Shown: in pieces, positions 41,582 through 50,689 of the stretch
Numbering within the stretch: the stretch's first letter is position 1
How the letters are laid out: the number at the start of each line of letters is the position of its first letter
From: an uncultured Duncaniella sp.
GTDB lineage: Bacteria > Bacteroidota > Bacteroidia > Bacteroidales > Muribaculaceae
Direction of reading: 5' to 3'
Length of the DNA: 64,000 nt
Assembly (NCBI GenBank): GCA_910578515.1
Contig: CAJTQR010000002.1
Span: forward strand, 558,001 to 622,000
Notes under the pieces: generated by a model
Databases searched by the model: none
What the model was told of the DNA's origin: nothing
The model's input: the letters and a program-made list of their open reading frames with translations, nothing else
Translations under genes and position numbers: made by a program

Positions 41582-43891
41582 ATGAAAAATATAATCTGCG
41601 CCTTATACATAGTCATGTCAGCAGCCCTCTCTATGTCAGCAAAAAATGTTACCGGAACGGTAGTAGATGAGACACAGCAACCTGTTTCATTTGTCAATGT
41701 CGTGCTGATGTCTGATTCTACTTTCATAGACGGAAAGGTTACCGATGAGACAGGGCGTTTTCTATTTGAAAATGCTGACAGCACTGCCAACAAAGTCAAA
41801 ATATCCATGATTGGTTACGATGATTTGCTGTTGGCGATTCCTCCCGACGGTAATTTCAATACAATTTCACTCACGCCATCGACTGTGATGTTGGGAGAGG
41901 TGGTTGTCAAGGCGGATTTACCCTCTACCCGAATAAAAGGGAATGCTATAGTCACCAACGTGGAGAACAGCGTGCTGGCTACCACAGGCTCGGCTAATGA
42001 TGTGCTTAAAAATGTACCGATGCTGACTGGTAGCAATGGTAATTTCAGCGTGTTCGGTCGCGGCGATGCGATAATTTATATCAACGGTCGACTCGTGAGA
42101 AATTCAAGCGAGGTGGGGCAGCTTGCGTCTTCCGACATCAAGGAGGTGCAGGTTATCCACAATCCCGGTGCGCAATATGGAGCTGATGTGAACGCAGTGA
42201 TAAAGATTGTCACCAAAAAGCCGGTTGGCGAGGGATTCAGTCTTTCAGCATATACTGACAATATTTACAATAAATGGTTCACCACAACCGAACAGCTTGA
42301 TTTGAAATACCGTACAGGCGGTCTTGAAATATTTGCCATAGGCAATTTCAGTCATGGCAAGAACTATGACGACGAATACGTTTTGAGTACCACTAATGGT
42401 AAATCGGTATTGTCTATGGTATCGGAAGAGTCCGTCAGCACAACAAAGACCGCTATATCCGGCAAAATCGGATTTAACTATCAATTTAACGAAAATCACA
42501 GTATCGGTGCCTATTACCAAAATGATTATAACCGGGGACACCACTACGGACATTATCTAAACGATATCTCCGAGAACGACACTCTGTCGGAGTCGAGTAC
42601 ATCTGACCTCAAAGGTTGGTTCAAGGCTCTGCCGTGCAACAGCGCTAATATATATTATAACGGCACCGTCGGAAAATTCAGTTTTGATGTGAACGGTGAC
42701 TACATGCAGACAAAGGATAATGACCGTACATACCAGTACGAGCAAAACCAGTTTACCGACAACCGTAATGTCACGACATTCAATACCTCCCGAAACCGAC
42801 TTTTCGCAGAAAAGGCTACCGTGTCATATCAATTGCCGAAAGGGAGCATACTCATCGGTGAAGAATATACCAATTCACGCAGCCGTAACGATTTTCAAAA
42901 TCCGGAAGCAATCTTGAACAGCGAGGAAACCGATGTGCGCGAAAGCAATATAGGTGTGTTTGCGGAAGTCAGCCAGACTTTCGGCGATTTCAGCGCATCG
43001 GCCGGAGTGAGATACGAACACGTTAAATCCGACTACTATATCAACAATCGTCTTGCAGACGGGCAGAGCAAGACGTATAACAATTTCTTCCCGTCAGCCA
43101 ACATAAGTTATTCGCCCGGTGATTTCAGGTTTTCTTTATCATACAGCAACCGGACCGTGCGACCGACATATCAGAATCTTAACGGCAACTACTTCTATGT
43201 AAATTCCATTTTATACACCCGTGGTAATCCATATCTTGTACCCTCGAAACGGCAAGACTTTACCGCACAGGCATCTTGGAAATACATAACCCTTTCAGCC
43301 CAGTATTCCTACACAAAAGATGCGATTGTGCAGGTCTATGAACCGTATGAGGACAACGACCGTATCAACGTGTTCACTGTCACCAATATGCCGAGCCATA
43401 AGTTGTTTTCATTATTTGTGAACGCCTCGCCTCAATTCGGCATATATCACCCGTCGCTCTCCTTGGGTATGCAGAAACAGTGGTTTGATGTCGAATATCT
43501 CGGGCAGCAAAAGAAAATGACCAGCCCAATATTCACCATTCAGATGAACAACACCCTGACTCTTCCTCATGATTGGTTTATCGAGGCTTCGCTATGGTGG
43601 CGCAGTCACGGTGACTGGAAGAATTGGGCTTATACTCATACTCTTTCAACCGTCAATCTGCGGGTATATAAAATGTTCCTTGACAAAAGCCTTACCGTTT
43701 ATCTTGGCGTTAATGATATATTCAACGGTCAGATATACCGTGCAAATATATACAGCGGCAATGTGATGATGCAGTCCGACGTCAACAATCACGGTCGAAA
43801 TGTTGAGATGACAATCCGCTATAATTTCAACACCTCAAAGAGCCGCTACAAAGGGACTGGAGCCGGACAGACAGAGAAAGGCAGATTTTGA
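41582..43891 (+). CDS. TonB-dependent-type outer membrane beta-barrel protein
   Basis: A 769-residue outer-membrane protein. A signal peptide (1-20) precedes a carboxypeptidase-regulatory-like beta-sandwich (GTVVDETQQPVSFVNVVLM, VTDETGRFLF). A plug-like domain covers about 115-215 (NVLKNVPMLTGSNGNFSVFGRGDAIIYINGRL, SSDIKEVQVIHNPGAQYGAD). The rest is a barrel with repeated aromatic strands (FSLSYSNRTVRPTYQNLNG). It matches the outer-membrane beta-barrel family often seen with single-component signalling in Bacteroidetes. A TonB C-terminal lipoprotein follows. Substrate unknown; the absence of SusD argues against classic glycan import. Confidence 0.85.
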   Translation: MKNIICALYIVMSAALSMSAKNVTGTVVDETQQPVSFVNVVLMSDSTFIDGKVTDETGRFLFENADSTANKVKISMIGYDDLLLAIPPDGNFNTISLTPSTVMLGEVVVKADLPSTRIKGNAIVTNVENSVLATTGSANDVLKNVPMLTGSNGNFSVFGRGDAIIYINGRLVRNSSEVGQLASSDIKEVQVIHNPGAQYGADVNAVIKIVTKKPVGEGFSLSAYTDNIYNKWFTTTEQLDLKYRTGGLEIFAIGNFSHGKNYDDEYVLSTTNGKSVLSMVSEESVSTTKTAISGKIGFNYQFNENHSIGAYYQNDYNRGHHYGHYLNDISENDTLSESSTSDLKGWFKALPCNSANIYYNGTVGKFSFDVNGDYMQTKDNDRTYQYEQNQFTDNRNVTTFNTSRNRLFAEKATVSYQLPKGSILIGEEYTNSRSRNDFQNPEAILNSEETDVRESNIGVFAEVSQTFGDFSASAGVRYEHVKSDYYINNRLADGQSKTYNNFFPSANISYSPGDFRFSLSYSNRTVRPTYQNLNGNYFYVNSILYTRGNPYLVPSKRQDFTAQASWKYITLSAQYSYTKDAIVQVYEPYEDNDRINVFTVTNMPSHKLFSLFVNASPQFGIYHPSLSLGMQKQWFDVEYLGQQKKMTSPIFTIQMNNTLTLPHDWFIEASLWWRSHGDWKNWAYTHTLSTVNLRVYKMFLDKSLTVYLGVNDIFNGQIYRANIYSGNVMMQSDVNNHGRNVEMTIRYNFNTSKSRYKGTGAGQTEKGRF

Positions 43892-43946
43892 TTAGCGACT
43901 AAGGAATCGATTATCTTATTCTAAACACATATATCTTGGCTAATTG

Positions 43947-44099
43947 TCATCGCCTCACGTTTCTGCGTTGTGGCTGTTCAAGATTCTCCATGACGGCAAG
44001 GAAAGAAGAAGTTATGCGGTCGAGTTCCTTGCAGCCTTTGTCAAATTCCTTGTCAGTCAGAAACGGTCGGGCGAACATAGTGATAATATGAATCGTCAT
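43947..44099 (-). CDS. Small ORF, 50 residues
   Basis: The minus-strand frame reads MTIHIITMFARPFLTDKEF and ends LEQPQRRNVRR. It is bounded by stops on both sides, codon use looks coding-like, and a helical charged middle (DKGCKELDRITSSFLAVMEN) is plausible. No family recognised and no promoter seen. It could be a remnant. Confidence is modest. Confidence 0.35.
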   Translation of the reverse strand: MTIHIITMFARPFLTDKEFDKGCKELDRITSSFLAVMENLEQPQRRNVRR

Positions 44100-44170
44100 T
44101 ACTTCTCAATAATTTGATTATGTGAACAATAAACAATAGTATGCTTACGTTTCAGTAATAAAATGAGCCT

Positions 44171-45478
44171 ATGGGAATATCAAGAGTTACTATGACAGTG
44201 GCATTTGCCATATTATTACTGAGTGGTTGCTCAAAATCATACAGAAATGCTGGGTCATATTACAGCAATAATAACTATGTTGAGCAAAATTATGGGATAG
44301 GAAACTACCCACCAAATGAAAACGACACATTACCAGAAGTAGCATTGACTTACGCCAAAAGACTATCATACGCATTTGGCGCAGATTCCACCTGTGTAGG
44401 TATTGATGAACGTAATATGAATTTGCCCGATTGGTATTGTGATAGCTATTTTAATAATAAAGGACGATTATCAATAAACATAGTAGGTGACACTTTGAAA
44501 TTGAGACCTATGCTTGAAGATATGCTGCAAGGTGCTGATTTTGATTTAGGAATTGGTATTTGTTCAAAGAAAGAACAGCTACGCGTTGATAGTCTTCTTT
44601 TTGAAGCTATCCAAAGTAAATATTCCGGACCTTTTTCGACAAGTGGAAATGTAAATGGTTCCATTGATGTCTATTTGCAAGGAGATAATGACTCGATAAT
44701 ACAGAAATTTAAGAATGAGGTTTTTAATCATCCGATATTACGATTTAAAGTCGGGATGGATGTAGGTGTCGTTAACGTAGAAAATGTCCCTATAGAGGTT
44801 GAGGAACGTATGTTTGTTGAGCATGAAACTTTCCCACAGTTTCCAGGAGGTGACTCTACTATGCAGTCGTATATCTATGATAATCTGACTTATCCACAAA
44901 GTGCTTATGACAAAAACCTACAGGGTCGCGTAGTGTTAAAATTCCTTGTCCGCAAAACAGGAGAAGTAGATTCCGTAAAAATAGTAAAAGGCAAGGACCC
45001 ATCACTTGATGCGGAGGCTATGAGGTTGGTTTCGGGGTTCCCGCGATTTATGCCTGCAACATTCGACCTTGTGCCTGTGGATAGATGGTTGGCACTTTCC
45101 ATAAAATTCAATAAAGCCGATTATGATGAAAGGCGTAGCAAACGGTATCTGACCTGCCAATCTGACAATATCGATGATTGTATAAGTAATGAAGACGTGT
45201 GTTCCAATCTGTCAGAATGTGACTCTATAAATATTCCGATTTACATCGTAGATGGAGTAGAGATGCAGAATATCGATAGTATTCCACCTCATGATATTGT
45301 TAAGATGGAGGTTATAAAGGACTCTAAAATCAAGCATATCTTTCGACCACGCCTTGGTGGAATTGTATTGATTACGACTAAATCAAAGAAAAATCTTAAA
45401 CGTGTTATAGCAGATTACAAAAAGAATATGGAATTACATGAGCAAAATCGTTCTCAAGGAGAAATACGTATCCGTTGA
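44171..45478 (+). CDS. Lipoprotein with TonB C-terminal domain and plug-like tail
   Basis: A 435-residue lipoprotein (lipobox LSGC, Cys20). About 215-315 is a TonB C-terminal domain: FPGGDSTMQSYIYDNLTYP, GRVVLKFLVRKTGEVDSVKI and the end strand WLALSIKF. The last part (YIVDGVEMQNIDSIPPHDIV, KMEVIKDSKIKHIF, GGIVLITTKSKK) resembles the SusC-type plug segment that meets TonB partners. The combination of a TonB domain and a plug-like tail is known in Bacteroidetes as BlaR-like/TonB energy transducers, but lipidation is unusual. It lies downstream of the barrel gene and may energise or sense it. Confidence 0.75.
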   Translation: MGISRVTMTVAFAILLLSGCSKSYRNAGSYYSNNNYVEQNYGIGNYPPNENDTLPEVALTYAKRLSYAFGADSTCVGIDERNMNLPDWYCDSYFNNKGRLSINIVGDTLKLRPMLEDMLQGADFDLGIGICSKKEQLRVDSLLFEAIQSKYSGPFSTSGNVNGSIDVYLQGDNDSIIQKFKNEVFNHPILRFKVGMDVGVVNVENVPIEVEERMFVEHETFPQFPGGDSTMQSYIYDNLTYPQSAYDKNLQGRVVLKFLVRKTGEVDSVKIVKGKDPSLDAEAMRLVSGFPRFMPATFDLVPVDRWLALSIKFNKADYDERRSKRYLTCQSDNIDDCISNEDVCSNLSECDSINIPIYIVDGVEMQNIDSIPPHDIVKMEVIKDSKIKHIFRPRLGGIVLITTKSKKNLKRVIADYKKNMELHEQNRSQGEIRIR

Positions 45479-45519
45479 GATACATATTTATTTTATTCAT
45501 GGAACTCAATTAACACATT

Positions 45520-45647
45520 GGATGATGCAATCGAATGTCAACAATCACGGACGAAATGTGGAGTTGACAATCCGCTATAATTTCAACACCTCAAAGAGTC
45601 GCTACAAAGGGACAGGAGCCGGACAGACAGAGAAAGGCAGATTTTGA
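45520..45647 (+). pseudogene. Remnant of a second barrel gene 3' end
   Basis: The last 40 codons plus stop match the 3' end of the barrel gene (43764-43891), including VNNHGRNVE and SKSRYKGTGAGQTEKGRF. Homology begins at ATGATGCA with no upstream barrel sequence. It is a scar of a duplicated barrel gene. Confidence 0.85.
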
Positions 45648-45725
45648 TAAATGATGAAAAAATGGAGCCGGCGAATAGAATTGTTGAAATTACTTTTTTC
45701 ATCATCTTCAAGGCGTAAAGTGCGT

Positions 45726-47111
45726 TTATTTTAAGATTTCTGAGAGGGTGTCATAGATTATAGGTGAATTGGGTCGGGGTGGATTTGAGTTTATGATTTT
45801 GGAGTCTCTGCCGATGATTCGAAAAGCAGGAAAGCCATTCATTTTATATCCCGACATAATCAATGCTGTGTCATCTTCGTTTTTAATAAAATAGTCCTTG
45901 CAATTGGCAGGGCGTTCACTTGCATGCTTCTTCCATTTCTCAAAATCTGAACGCATGGCTACACTAACAAAAACGATATCGTCCTCCTTGAAGAAGTTTG
46001 CAACTTCAGAAAGTGACTGGTTGGCTATTAAACATGGGCCACACCATGTCGCCCACAAGTCAAGGTATACAATCTTGCCGGCATATTCTTTGGCAAGCAA
46101 TTCGCTGATATTCGAGTATTCGCTCGCGATGGCTTTACCATTATTCCATTCATATATTGAACCCTGTGCATCTGTGATTTCCGGCAACGCTTCTTCTTTG
46201 TCTGATTGTCGGTATATCAAATCATAGATTTCCTCATTGTAAAACAAATCTCGATTCAAATCAGGCAATTCACAATCCCATATCATGTCTTTAAGACAAA
46301 TTGCCAGCATAATGTCGCGATTTAGGGATTTTGGGTGTCTTGATTGGATTGCCTCGACCATTTGAATTATAGAATCTGGCTTTACGACATCTTTAAGCCG
46401 CCAAAGATATGCTTTCAAATGAGTTGGGAACATCATTTCCTTGAGATTATCCTCGTCATCAAGTCCGAATATTGATTCATTGAAAAAGGAAAGTACCTTT
46501 TCAGGAGTCTCATCTTCATGGTCGAGAGCTGAGTTTGCTAAGGAAAACAGAGCCGACTGCACAAGTAAATCTCTGGAATCGTCACCCATGCCGACAGAAT
46601 CGGCATAGTGACTGATGTTTTCCAGATTCTTGAAATGAATTTTCTTGAAAAATTCCAGGTATTCATCTTTATTCATTTGTCCTGAGGGGGGAACATCTGC
46701 AAAGAATGTATTAAATAGTTTAGCATAAGCTTTACCATACTCATTATTGAACTTCCCGCGTGTACCCGAATAATTTGCACCCGATTTCAAGTTGTTGGTG
46801 TCAATTACCATATATATCGAATCACCCGGTTCTGCATACTGGCAAAAGTACGTCCGGTCATAATAAATTGTGAAATTATGCCCGAATGGAATATTGACAA
46901 AAGTTCTGAAATTGCCTGATGAGTCAATCTTAACAGCATGCCTCAATGACCCATGTGACCATGGGTTGCAATCTATGGCAGTGATGATTTGGGCGGATTT
47001 ATCTGAGAATCCAAGTACTTTCCCCTCGATAACCACCTCCTTGTGAGAATTGGAAGCGAATGAAAGCAAAGAAGCCAAACAGATTAATATGATGGTGGTA
47101 AATCTGTTCAT
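45726..47111 (-). CDS. TlpA-like protein, copy A1
   Basis: A 461-residue exported thioredoxin-fold protein with a signal peptide (1-20). The N-terminal DUF4369-like beta domain (KEVVIEGKVLGFSDKSAQII) is followed by a helical middle and, from about 335, a TlpA domain with AGKIVYLDLWATWCGPC. It starts 6 bp after gene B1 and is the intact member of the A pair; A2 at 48276-48563 is its truncated sister. Probably reduces or repairs thiols in the periplasm; specific target unknown. Confidence 0.8.
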   Translation of the reverse strand: MNRFTTIILICLASLLSFASNSHKEVVIEGKVLGFSDKSAQIITAIDCNPWSHGSLRHAVKIDSSGNFRTFVNIPFGHNFTIYYDRTYFCQYAEPGDSIYMVIDTNNLKSGANYSGTRGKFNNEYGKAYAKLFNTFFADVPPSGQMNKDEYLEFFKKIHFKNLENISHYADSVGMGDDSRDLLVQSALFSLANSALDHEDETPEKVLSFFNESIFGLDDEDNLKEMMFPTHLKAYLWRLKDVVKPDSIIQMVEAIQSRHPKSLNRDIMLAICLKDMIWDCELPDLNRDLFYNEEIYDLIYRQSDKEEALPEITDAQGSIYEWNNGKAIASEYSNISELLAKEYAGKIVYLDLWATWCGPCLIANQSLSEVANFFKEDDIVFVSVAMRSDFEKWKKHASERPANCKDYFIKNEDDTALIMSGYKMNGFPAFRIIGRDSKIINSNPPRPNSPIIYDTLSEILK

Positions 47112-47117
47112 AATGCG

Positions 47118-48203
47118 TTATTGATTTGGTTTATTGTTTGAAAGAATATTGTTAACCAAACTTATAATCCCTTCTCCTCGCAGTTCACGTTCTATAATTG
47201 TTCCGTCTGGTCCAATTAAAATCAACTGTGGGAGAGAGTCAAATCCGTATATCTCCATCGGTTTCTTACCTGCATCAATAAGCTGTTGCCATGGATAATG
47301 TAGCCTTTTAAGAGCATTGAGGGTTTGAGTATGCTCGTCACTTGTGGCTACCCCTAAAATCATAAACCTATCGTCATTTTGATATTTATCATACAAGGGA
47401 AGAAGTGTGGTCTCCGCTTCTTTTTGGCATGGACCACACCATGAAGCCCAAAAATCAAGCAGTACGTATTTCCCATTACCTACATAATCAGAAAGTTTGA
47501 CATCTTTTCCGTCAACATCCTTCGCACTGAAATTTATGAAAGGATTTCCAGACTCTGCTTTTCTTAAACTGGTAAATTTATGGTTAAACCGTTTAGTAAT
47601 CTGACGGTCCTTAAGATACGGAGACATTTTAGAGTATGCAGTATCCCATTCATCAAATGTCAATTCCCATTCGTTTCCTAAAGACATAACCGCTGCTTCT
47701 CCGACTCCATTCGCATTCTCTGCAATTGTGTTATAATAGAGTTGTAGTTTTGCTGGGCGCAACTTGACATATAGATGGTTGTATATTTCTCCTAATTCAG
47801 GGTATTTAAAACCATGGTCTTTCAATTCAATCTCAAATTTATGTAGTTCATCATCGATTTTTTGGTTTGCTACCATAAATTCGACCAACTTGTTGTTAAG
47901 GGTAGAACCAGAGATAGGTCTATGGATATTAAAATCCAAAACTATGATTGAATCAAGAATACAGTTTGCCCATTTATTCTCAGCCCCGATTCTAACAAGT
48001 GCAGGACGCTCATAACTACCTTTAAAAATGAAGCTTCTGTCCATGACAAAAGTTGAATCAATGATTGTTCTATTGTCATAATCTCGGATATAAATTTTTT
48101 TGCCATCAAATCCATCGATATTCCCCTTCACTACATAATCAATGGCAGTTGCATTGATTGCAGCCGTAAGCAGCAGCAAGATTGCCAGCAATTCGTTTTT
48201 CAT
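47118..48203 (-). CDS. TlpA-like protein, copy B1
   Basis: A 361-residue exported protein: signal (1-20), DUF4369-like domain (DYVVKGNIDGFDGKKIYIRD), linker, then TlpA domain with YVLLDFWASWCGPC near 255 and the cis-Pro region SLPQLILIGPDG. It is about 60 percent identical to B2 by eye, but the last 25 residues are nearly identical, suggesting local gene conversion. First gene after promoter copy P1. Confidence 0.85.
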   Translation of the reverse strand: MKNELLAILLLLTAAINATAIDYVVKGNIDGFDGKKIYIRDYDNRTIIDSTFVMDRSFIFKGSYERPALVRIGAENKWANCILDSIIVLDFNIHRPISGSTLNNKLVEFMVANQKIDDELHKFEIELKDHGFKYPELGEIYNHLYVKLRPAKLQLYYNTIAENANGVGEAAVMSLGNEWELTFDEWDTAYSKMSPYLKDRQITKRFNHKFTSLRKAESGNPFINFSAKDVDGKDVKLSDYVGNGKYVLLDFWASWCGPCQKEAETTLLPLYDKYQNDDRFMILGVATSDEHTQTLNALKRLHYPWQQLIDAGKKPMEIYGFDSLPQLILIGPDGTIIERELRGEGIISLVNNILSNNKPNQ

Positions 48204-48257
48204 TATCGTTCTGATATTAATTGGTATAATGTTCTAAATTCAAATCTAAACTTGTGT

Positions 48258-48357
48258 ATTTTGTCAAAGTCCCTTTCATTGTCCACGAAAAAGAGTGCTG
48301 GTAAATCGAGTTTGACGCCGCAAAGACACCGAATGGTTTTTAATTGACCAAATTTTT
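48258..48357 (-). repeat. Duplicated promoter region P1
   Basis: 100 bases matching 49735-49833. It contains TTTG (48349-48352), 20 bp, TGTCTTTG (48321-48328): the TA of the -7 element is changed to TG, so P1 is probably weaker than P2. Confidence 0.75.
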
Positions 48358-48563
48358 ATAGTAGTGCCTGATGAGTCAATCTTAACAGCATGCTTTAATG
48401 ACCCATGTGACCATGGGTTGCAATCTATAGCAGTGATGATTTGGGCGGATTTGTCTGAGAATCCAAGTACTTTCCCCTTGATAACTACCTCCTTGTGAGA
48501 ATTGGAAGCGAATGAGAGCAAAGAAGCCAGACAGATTAATAGGACGGTGGTAAATCTGTTCAT
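48276..48563 (-). pseudogene. Truncated TlpA-like copy A2
   Basis: The first 66 residues are nearly identical to A1 (MNRFTTVLLICLASLLSFAS and onward to KIDSSG), then the frame runs into promoter copy P1 and stops. The thioredoxin domain is absent. The fusion point is near 48358 and marks the joint of the tandem duplication. Confidence 0.85.
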
Positions 48564-48569
48564 GATGCG

Positions 48570-49655
48570 TTATTGATTTGGTTTATTGGTTGAAAGAATA
48601 TTGTCAACTAAACTTATAATCCCTTCTCCTCGTAGTTCACGTTCTATAATTATTCCGTCTGGATTTATTAGAAATATCATTGGAATCCCATTAAAACCGT
48701 ATAGTTTCATTGGGACTTCTCCTGCATCAATTATTTGTGTCCATGGATAGTTTCGCTTTTCAAGCGCGGCGACCGTTTTATCGTGCTCATCCCATGTTGC
48801 AACTCCCAAAATCATGAAACGGTCGTCATCTTTATATTTCTCATATAGGGGACGAAGTGTTTTTTCCGCTTCCTCCCTGCATGGACCACACCAGGATGCC
48901 CAAAAATCAAGCAGTACGTATTTCCCTTTTCCAACATAATCTGACAACTTCACATCTTCTCCACTTACAGTTTTTGCATTGATATCAATAAAAGGTTTGC
49001 CCGGTTGAGAATTACGTAAGCCGTTGTACTTATTATTGTAATAATCGGCTATTCTTCGTCTCTTCAGATATGGTGACATCTTTGAATATGCTTCATCCCA
49101 TTGCTCTGGAGTCACACCCCATAGGCTTCCAAGGCTCATAATCGCATACTCTCCAACCCCATTAGGATTATCTTCAATTGTCTGATATAAAAGTTGTAAT
49201 CTACGTGGGAATAGTTTGTCGAATAAATGCTTGTATATTTCGCCGAGTTCGGGTTGCTCAAATCCATGATTTATGAGCTCATCTCTGAATTTATCCAATT
49301 CGTCTTCTATCGTTTGATTTTCAGAGCTAAAATTTATCATCTTTTGATTCAGCAAAGAGCCTGCAGATGGATAGTGAGTGTCGAAGTTGACCACTGCGAG
49401 AGTGTCGAGTATGCAGTTTGAAAAGAATCTTCCATTCTCAACCCTAACAAGTGCAGGACGTTCATAACTGCCATGAAATTTAAATCGTCCGTTGGTGACT
49501 AATGTGGAGTCGATTGTGATTTCTTTGTCATAGTCATGTAAATACAATAACTTGCCATCCATTCCTTCGATTTGTCCTTGCACTACATAATCAATGGCAG
49601 TGGCACTGATTGTAGCTGTAACAAGTAGTAATACTACTATTAGACTTCTTCTCAT
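48570..49655 (-). CDS. TlpA-like protein, copy B2
   Basis: A 361-residue exported protein with the same layout as B1: signal, DUF4369-like domain (DYVVQGQIEGMDGKLLYLHD), TlpA domain with YVLLDFWASWCGPC and IPMIFLINPDG. It follows the intact promoter P2 and is followed by truncated A2 after 6 bp. The sequence has diverged from B1 mainly in the N-terminal two thirds. Confidence 0.85.
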   Translation of the reverse strand: MRRSLIVVLLLVTATISATAIDYVVQGQIEGMDGKLLYLHDYDKEITIDSTLVTNGRFKFHGSYERPALVRVENGRFFSNCILDTLAVVNFDTHYPSAGSLLNQKMINFSSENQTIEDELDKFRDELINHGFEQPELGEIYKHLFDKLFPRRLQLLYQTIEDNPNGVGEYAIMSLGSLWGVTPEQWDEAYSKMSPYLKRRRIADYYNNKYNGLRNSQPGKPFIDINAKTVSGEDVKLSDYVGKGKYVLLDFWASWCGPCREEAEKTLRPLYEKYKDDDRFMILGVATWDEHDKTVAALEKRNYPWTQIIDAGEVPMKLYGFNGIPMIFLINPDGIIIERELRGEGIISLVDNILSTNKPNQ

Positions 49656-49734
49656 TATCGTTCTGATATTAGAAATGTTGTAAACTTATCAATCTTGAAT
49701 ATAGGAAGGTGTTTTTTAATCCTCTAAGTTTTGA

Positions 49735-49833
49735 ATTTTGTCAAAGTCCCTTCATTGTCCACTAAAAAGAGTGCTGATAAATCGAGTTTGACGCCGCAAA
49801 GATACCGAATGGTTTTTAATTGACCAAATTTTT
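49735..49833 (-). repeat. Duplicated promoter region P2
   Basis: Matches P1 at 48258-48357. On the minus strand TTTG (49825-49828), 20 bp, TATCTTTG (49797-49804) form an intact promoter for B2. Confidence 0.8.
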
Positions 49834-49846
49834 AAATAAATGATTC

Positions 49847-49865
49847 TGAAATGTGCAGAATTTCA
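49847..49865. promoter_or_regulatory. Candidate TetR operator
   Basis: tgaaat-N7-atttca is a 19-bp inverted repeat between P2 and the tetR promoter. Size and position fit an operator for the adjacent TetR protein; purely positional inference. Confidence 0.3.
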
Positions 49866-49896
49866 CACAGATTAATCGGTATTAAACAGATTTTAT

Positions 49897-49904
49897 TAAT
49901 TTTG
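49897..49904 (+). promoter_or_regulatory. -7 element of the tetR gene
   Basis: TAATTTTG 15 bases before the ATG at 49920, giving a very short leader and supporting that start. Confidence 0.55.
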
Positions 49905-49919
49905 CAAAAAATCAGAACT

Positions 49920-50546
49920 ATGGGAAGAAACAGTAGAAAAGATATTCGATATGAAAAGGCATTTACCCTTTTTCTCCAACATCAATATGATGGAGTGAGT
50001 TTAAGCGATATAGAAAAGGCAACTAATATGACCAGGGGCGCTATTTTTTATTACCATACTAGCAAGTTGGACCTTTTCAAAGCCGTAATGAAATATTATT
50101 TCATCAACAGACAGAAGGTTCAGACAGAAATCCCTTTTGAAGGAATTTCCCTTAAAGACTTCATTGACCGATATGTTGAGGCGATAGGACAACAAATGGA
50201 AACGCTTAGAAGAGTTGTCGGAGAAACTGGTGCGACCACAGCAAGTAAAGCTTACATCATATTGGGGCTTAAGCTCCGTGAATATTCTGAGGAACTAAAT
50301 AGCGAGTACACAGCAATCAGGAACCAGATTATGGCTAACTGGGTATCTGCATTGCAAAATGCAGAGAAAACAGGCGAAATTAAACCACAAAAGGATATTC
50401 AAACACTTGCCAGCCTTTTTGTATGCACCTACTTTGGGCTTTCGATATGGGAATCGTTTCAGAGTGGTTTGGATATCGAGCACTTGCGTCATAAGTTCAT
50501 GTATTTATATGATATGATAAAAACAGATTCAGGTTCCCCGGATTAA
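49920..50546 (+). CDS. TetR/AcrR-family regulator
   Basis: A 208-residue repressor. The N-terminal DNA-binding domain reads RYEKAFTLFLQHQYDGVSLSDIEKATNMTRGAIFYYHTSKLDLFKAV, the TetR helix-turn-helix. The C-terminal helices form a ligand/dimer domain. The start MGRNSRKDIRYE is chosen because the promoter -7 element lies just before it. It is divergent from the TlpA duplication and may regulate it or itself. Confidence 0.9.
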   Translation: MGRNSRKDIRYEKAFTLFLQHQYDGVSLSDIEKATNMTRGAIFYYHTSKLDLFKAVMKYYFINRQKVQTEIPFEGISLKDFIDRYVEAIGQQMETLRRVVGETGATTASKAYIILGLKLREYSEELNSEYTAIRNQIMANWVSALQNAEKTGEIKPQKDIQTLASLFVCTYFGLSIWESFQSGLDIEHLRHKFMYLYDMIKTDSGSPD

Positions 50547-50609
50547 TCTGTGGAGCGGTGTTTATAAATTATTAACCTACCTTGACTTCCTGGAATATAT
50601 AAATATTAC

Positions 50610-50617
50610 TATTTTTG
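50610..50617 (+). promoter_or_regulatory. -7 element before the DUF4230 genes
   Basis: TATTTTTG about 73 bases before the first DUF4230 gene. The -33 match is poor. Confidence 0.45.
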
Positions 50618-50689
50618 CATTAAACCTTGTCAGTTGCCGTGCATCTAATAGAAATAGATGTGATATTTGACGTATTATGATTATACATT

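Noticed and set aside
41559..41808. Minus-strand ORF at the start of the barrel gene
   Set aside because: Antisense to the signal peptide and carboxypeptidase-like domain; no motif or promoter.
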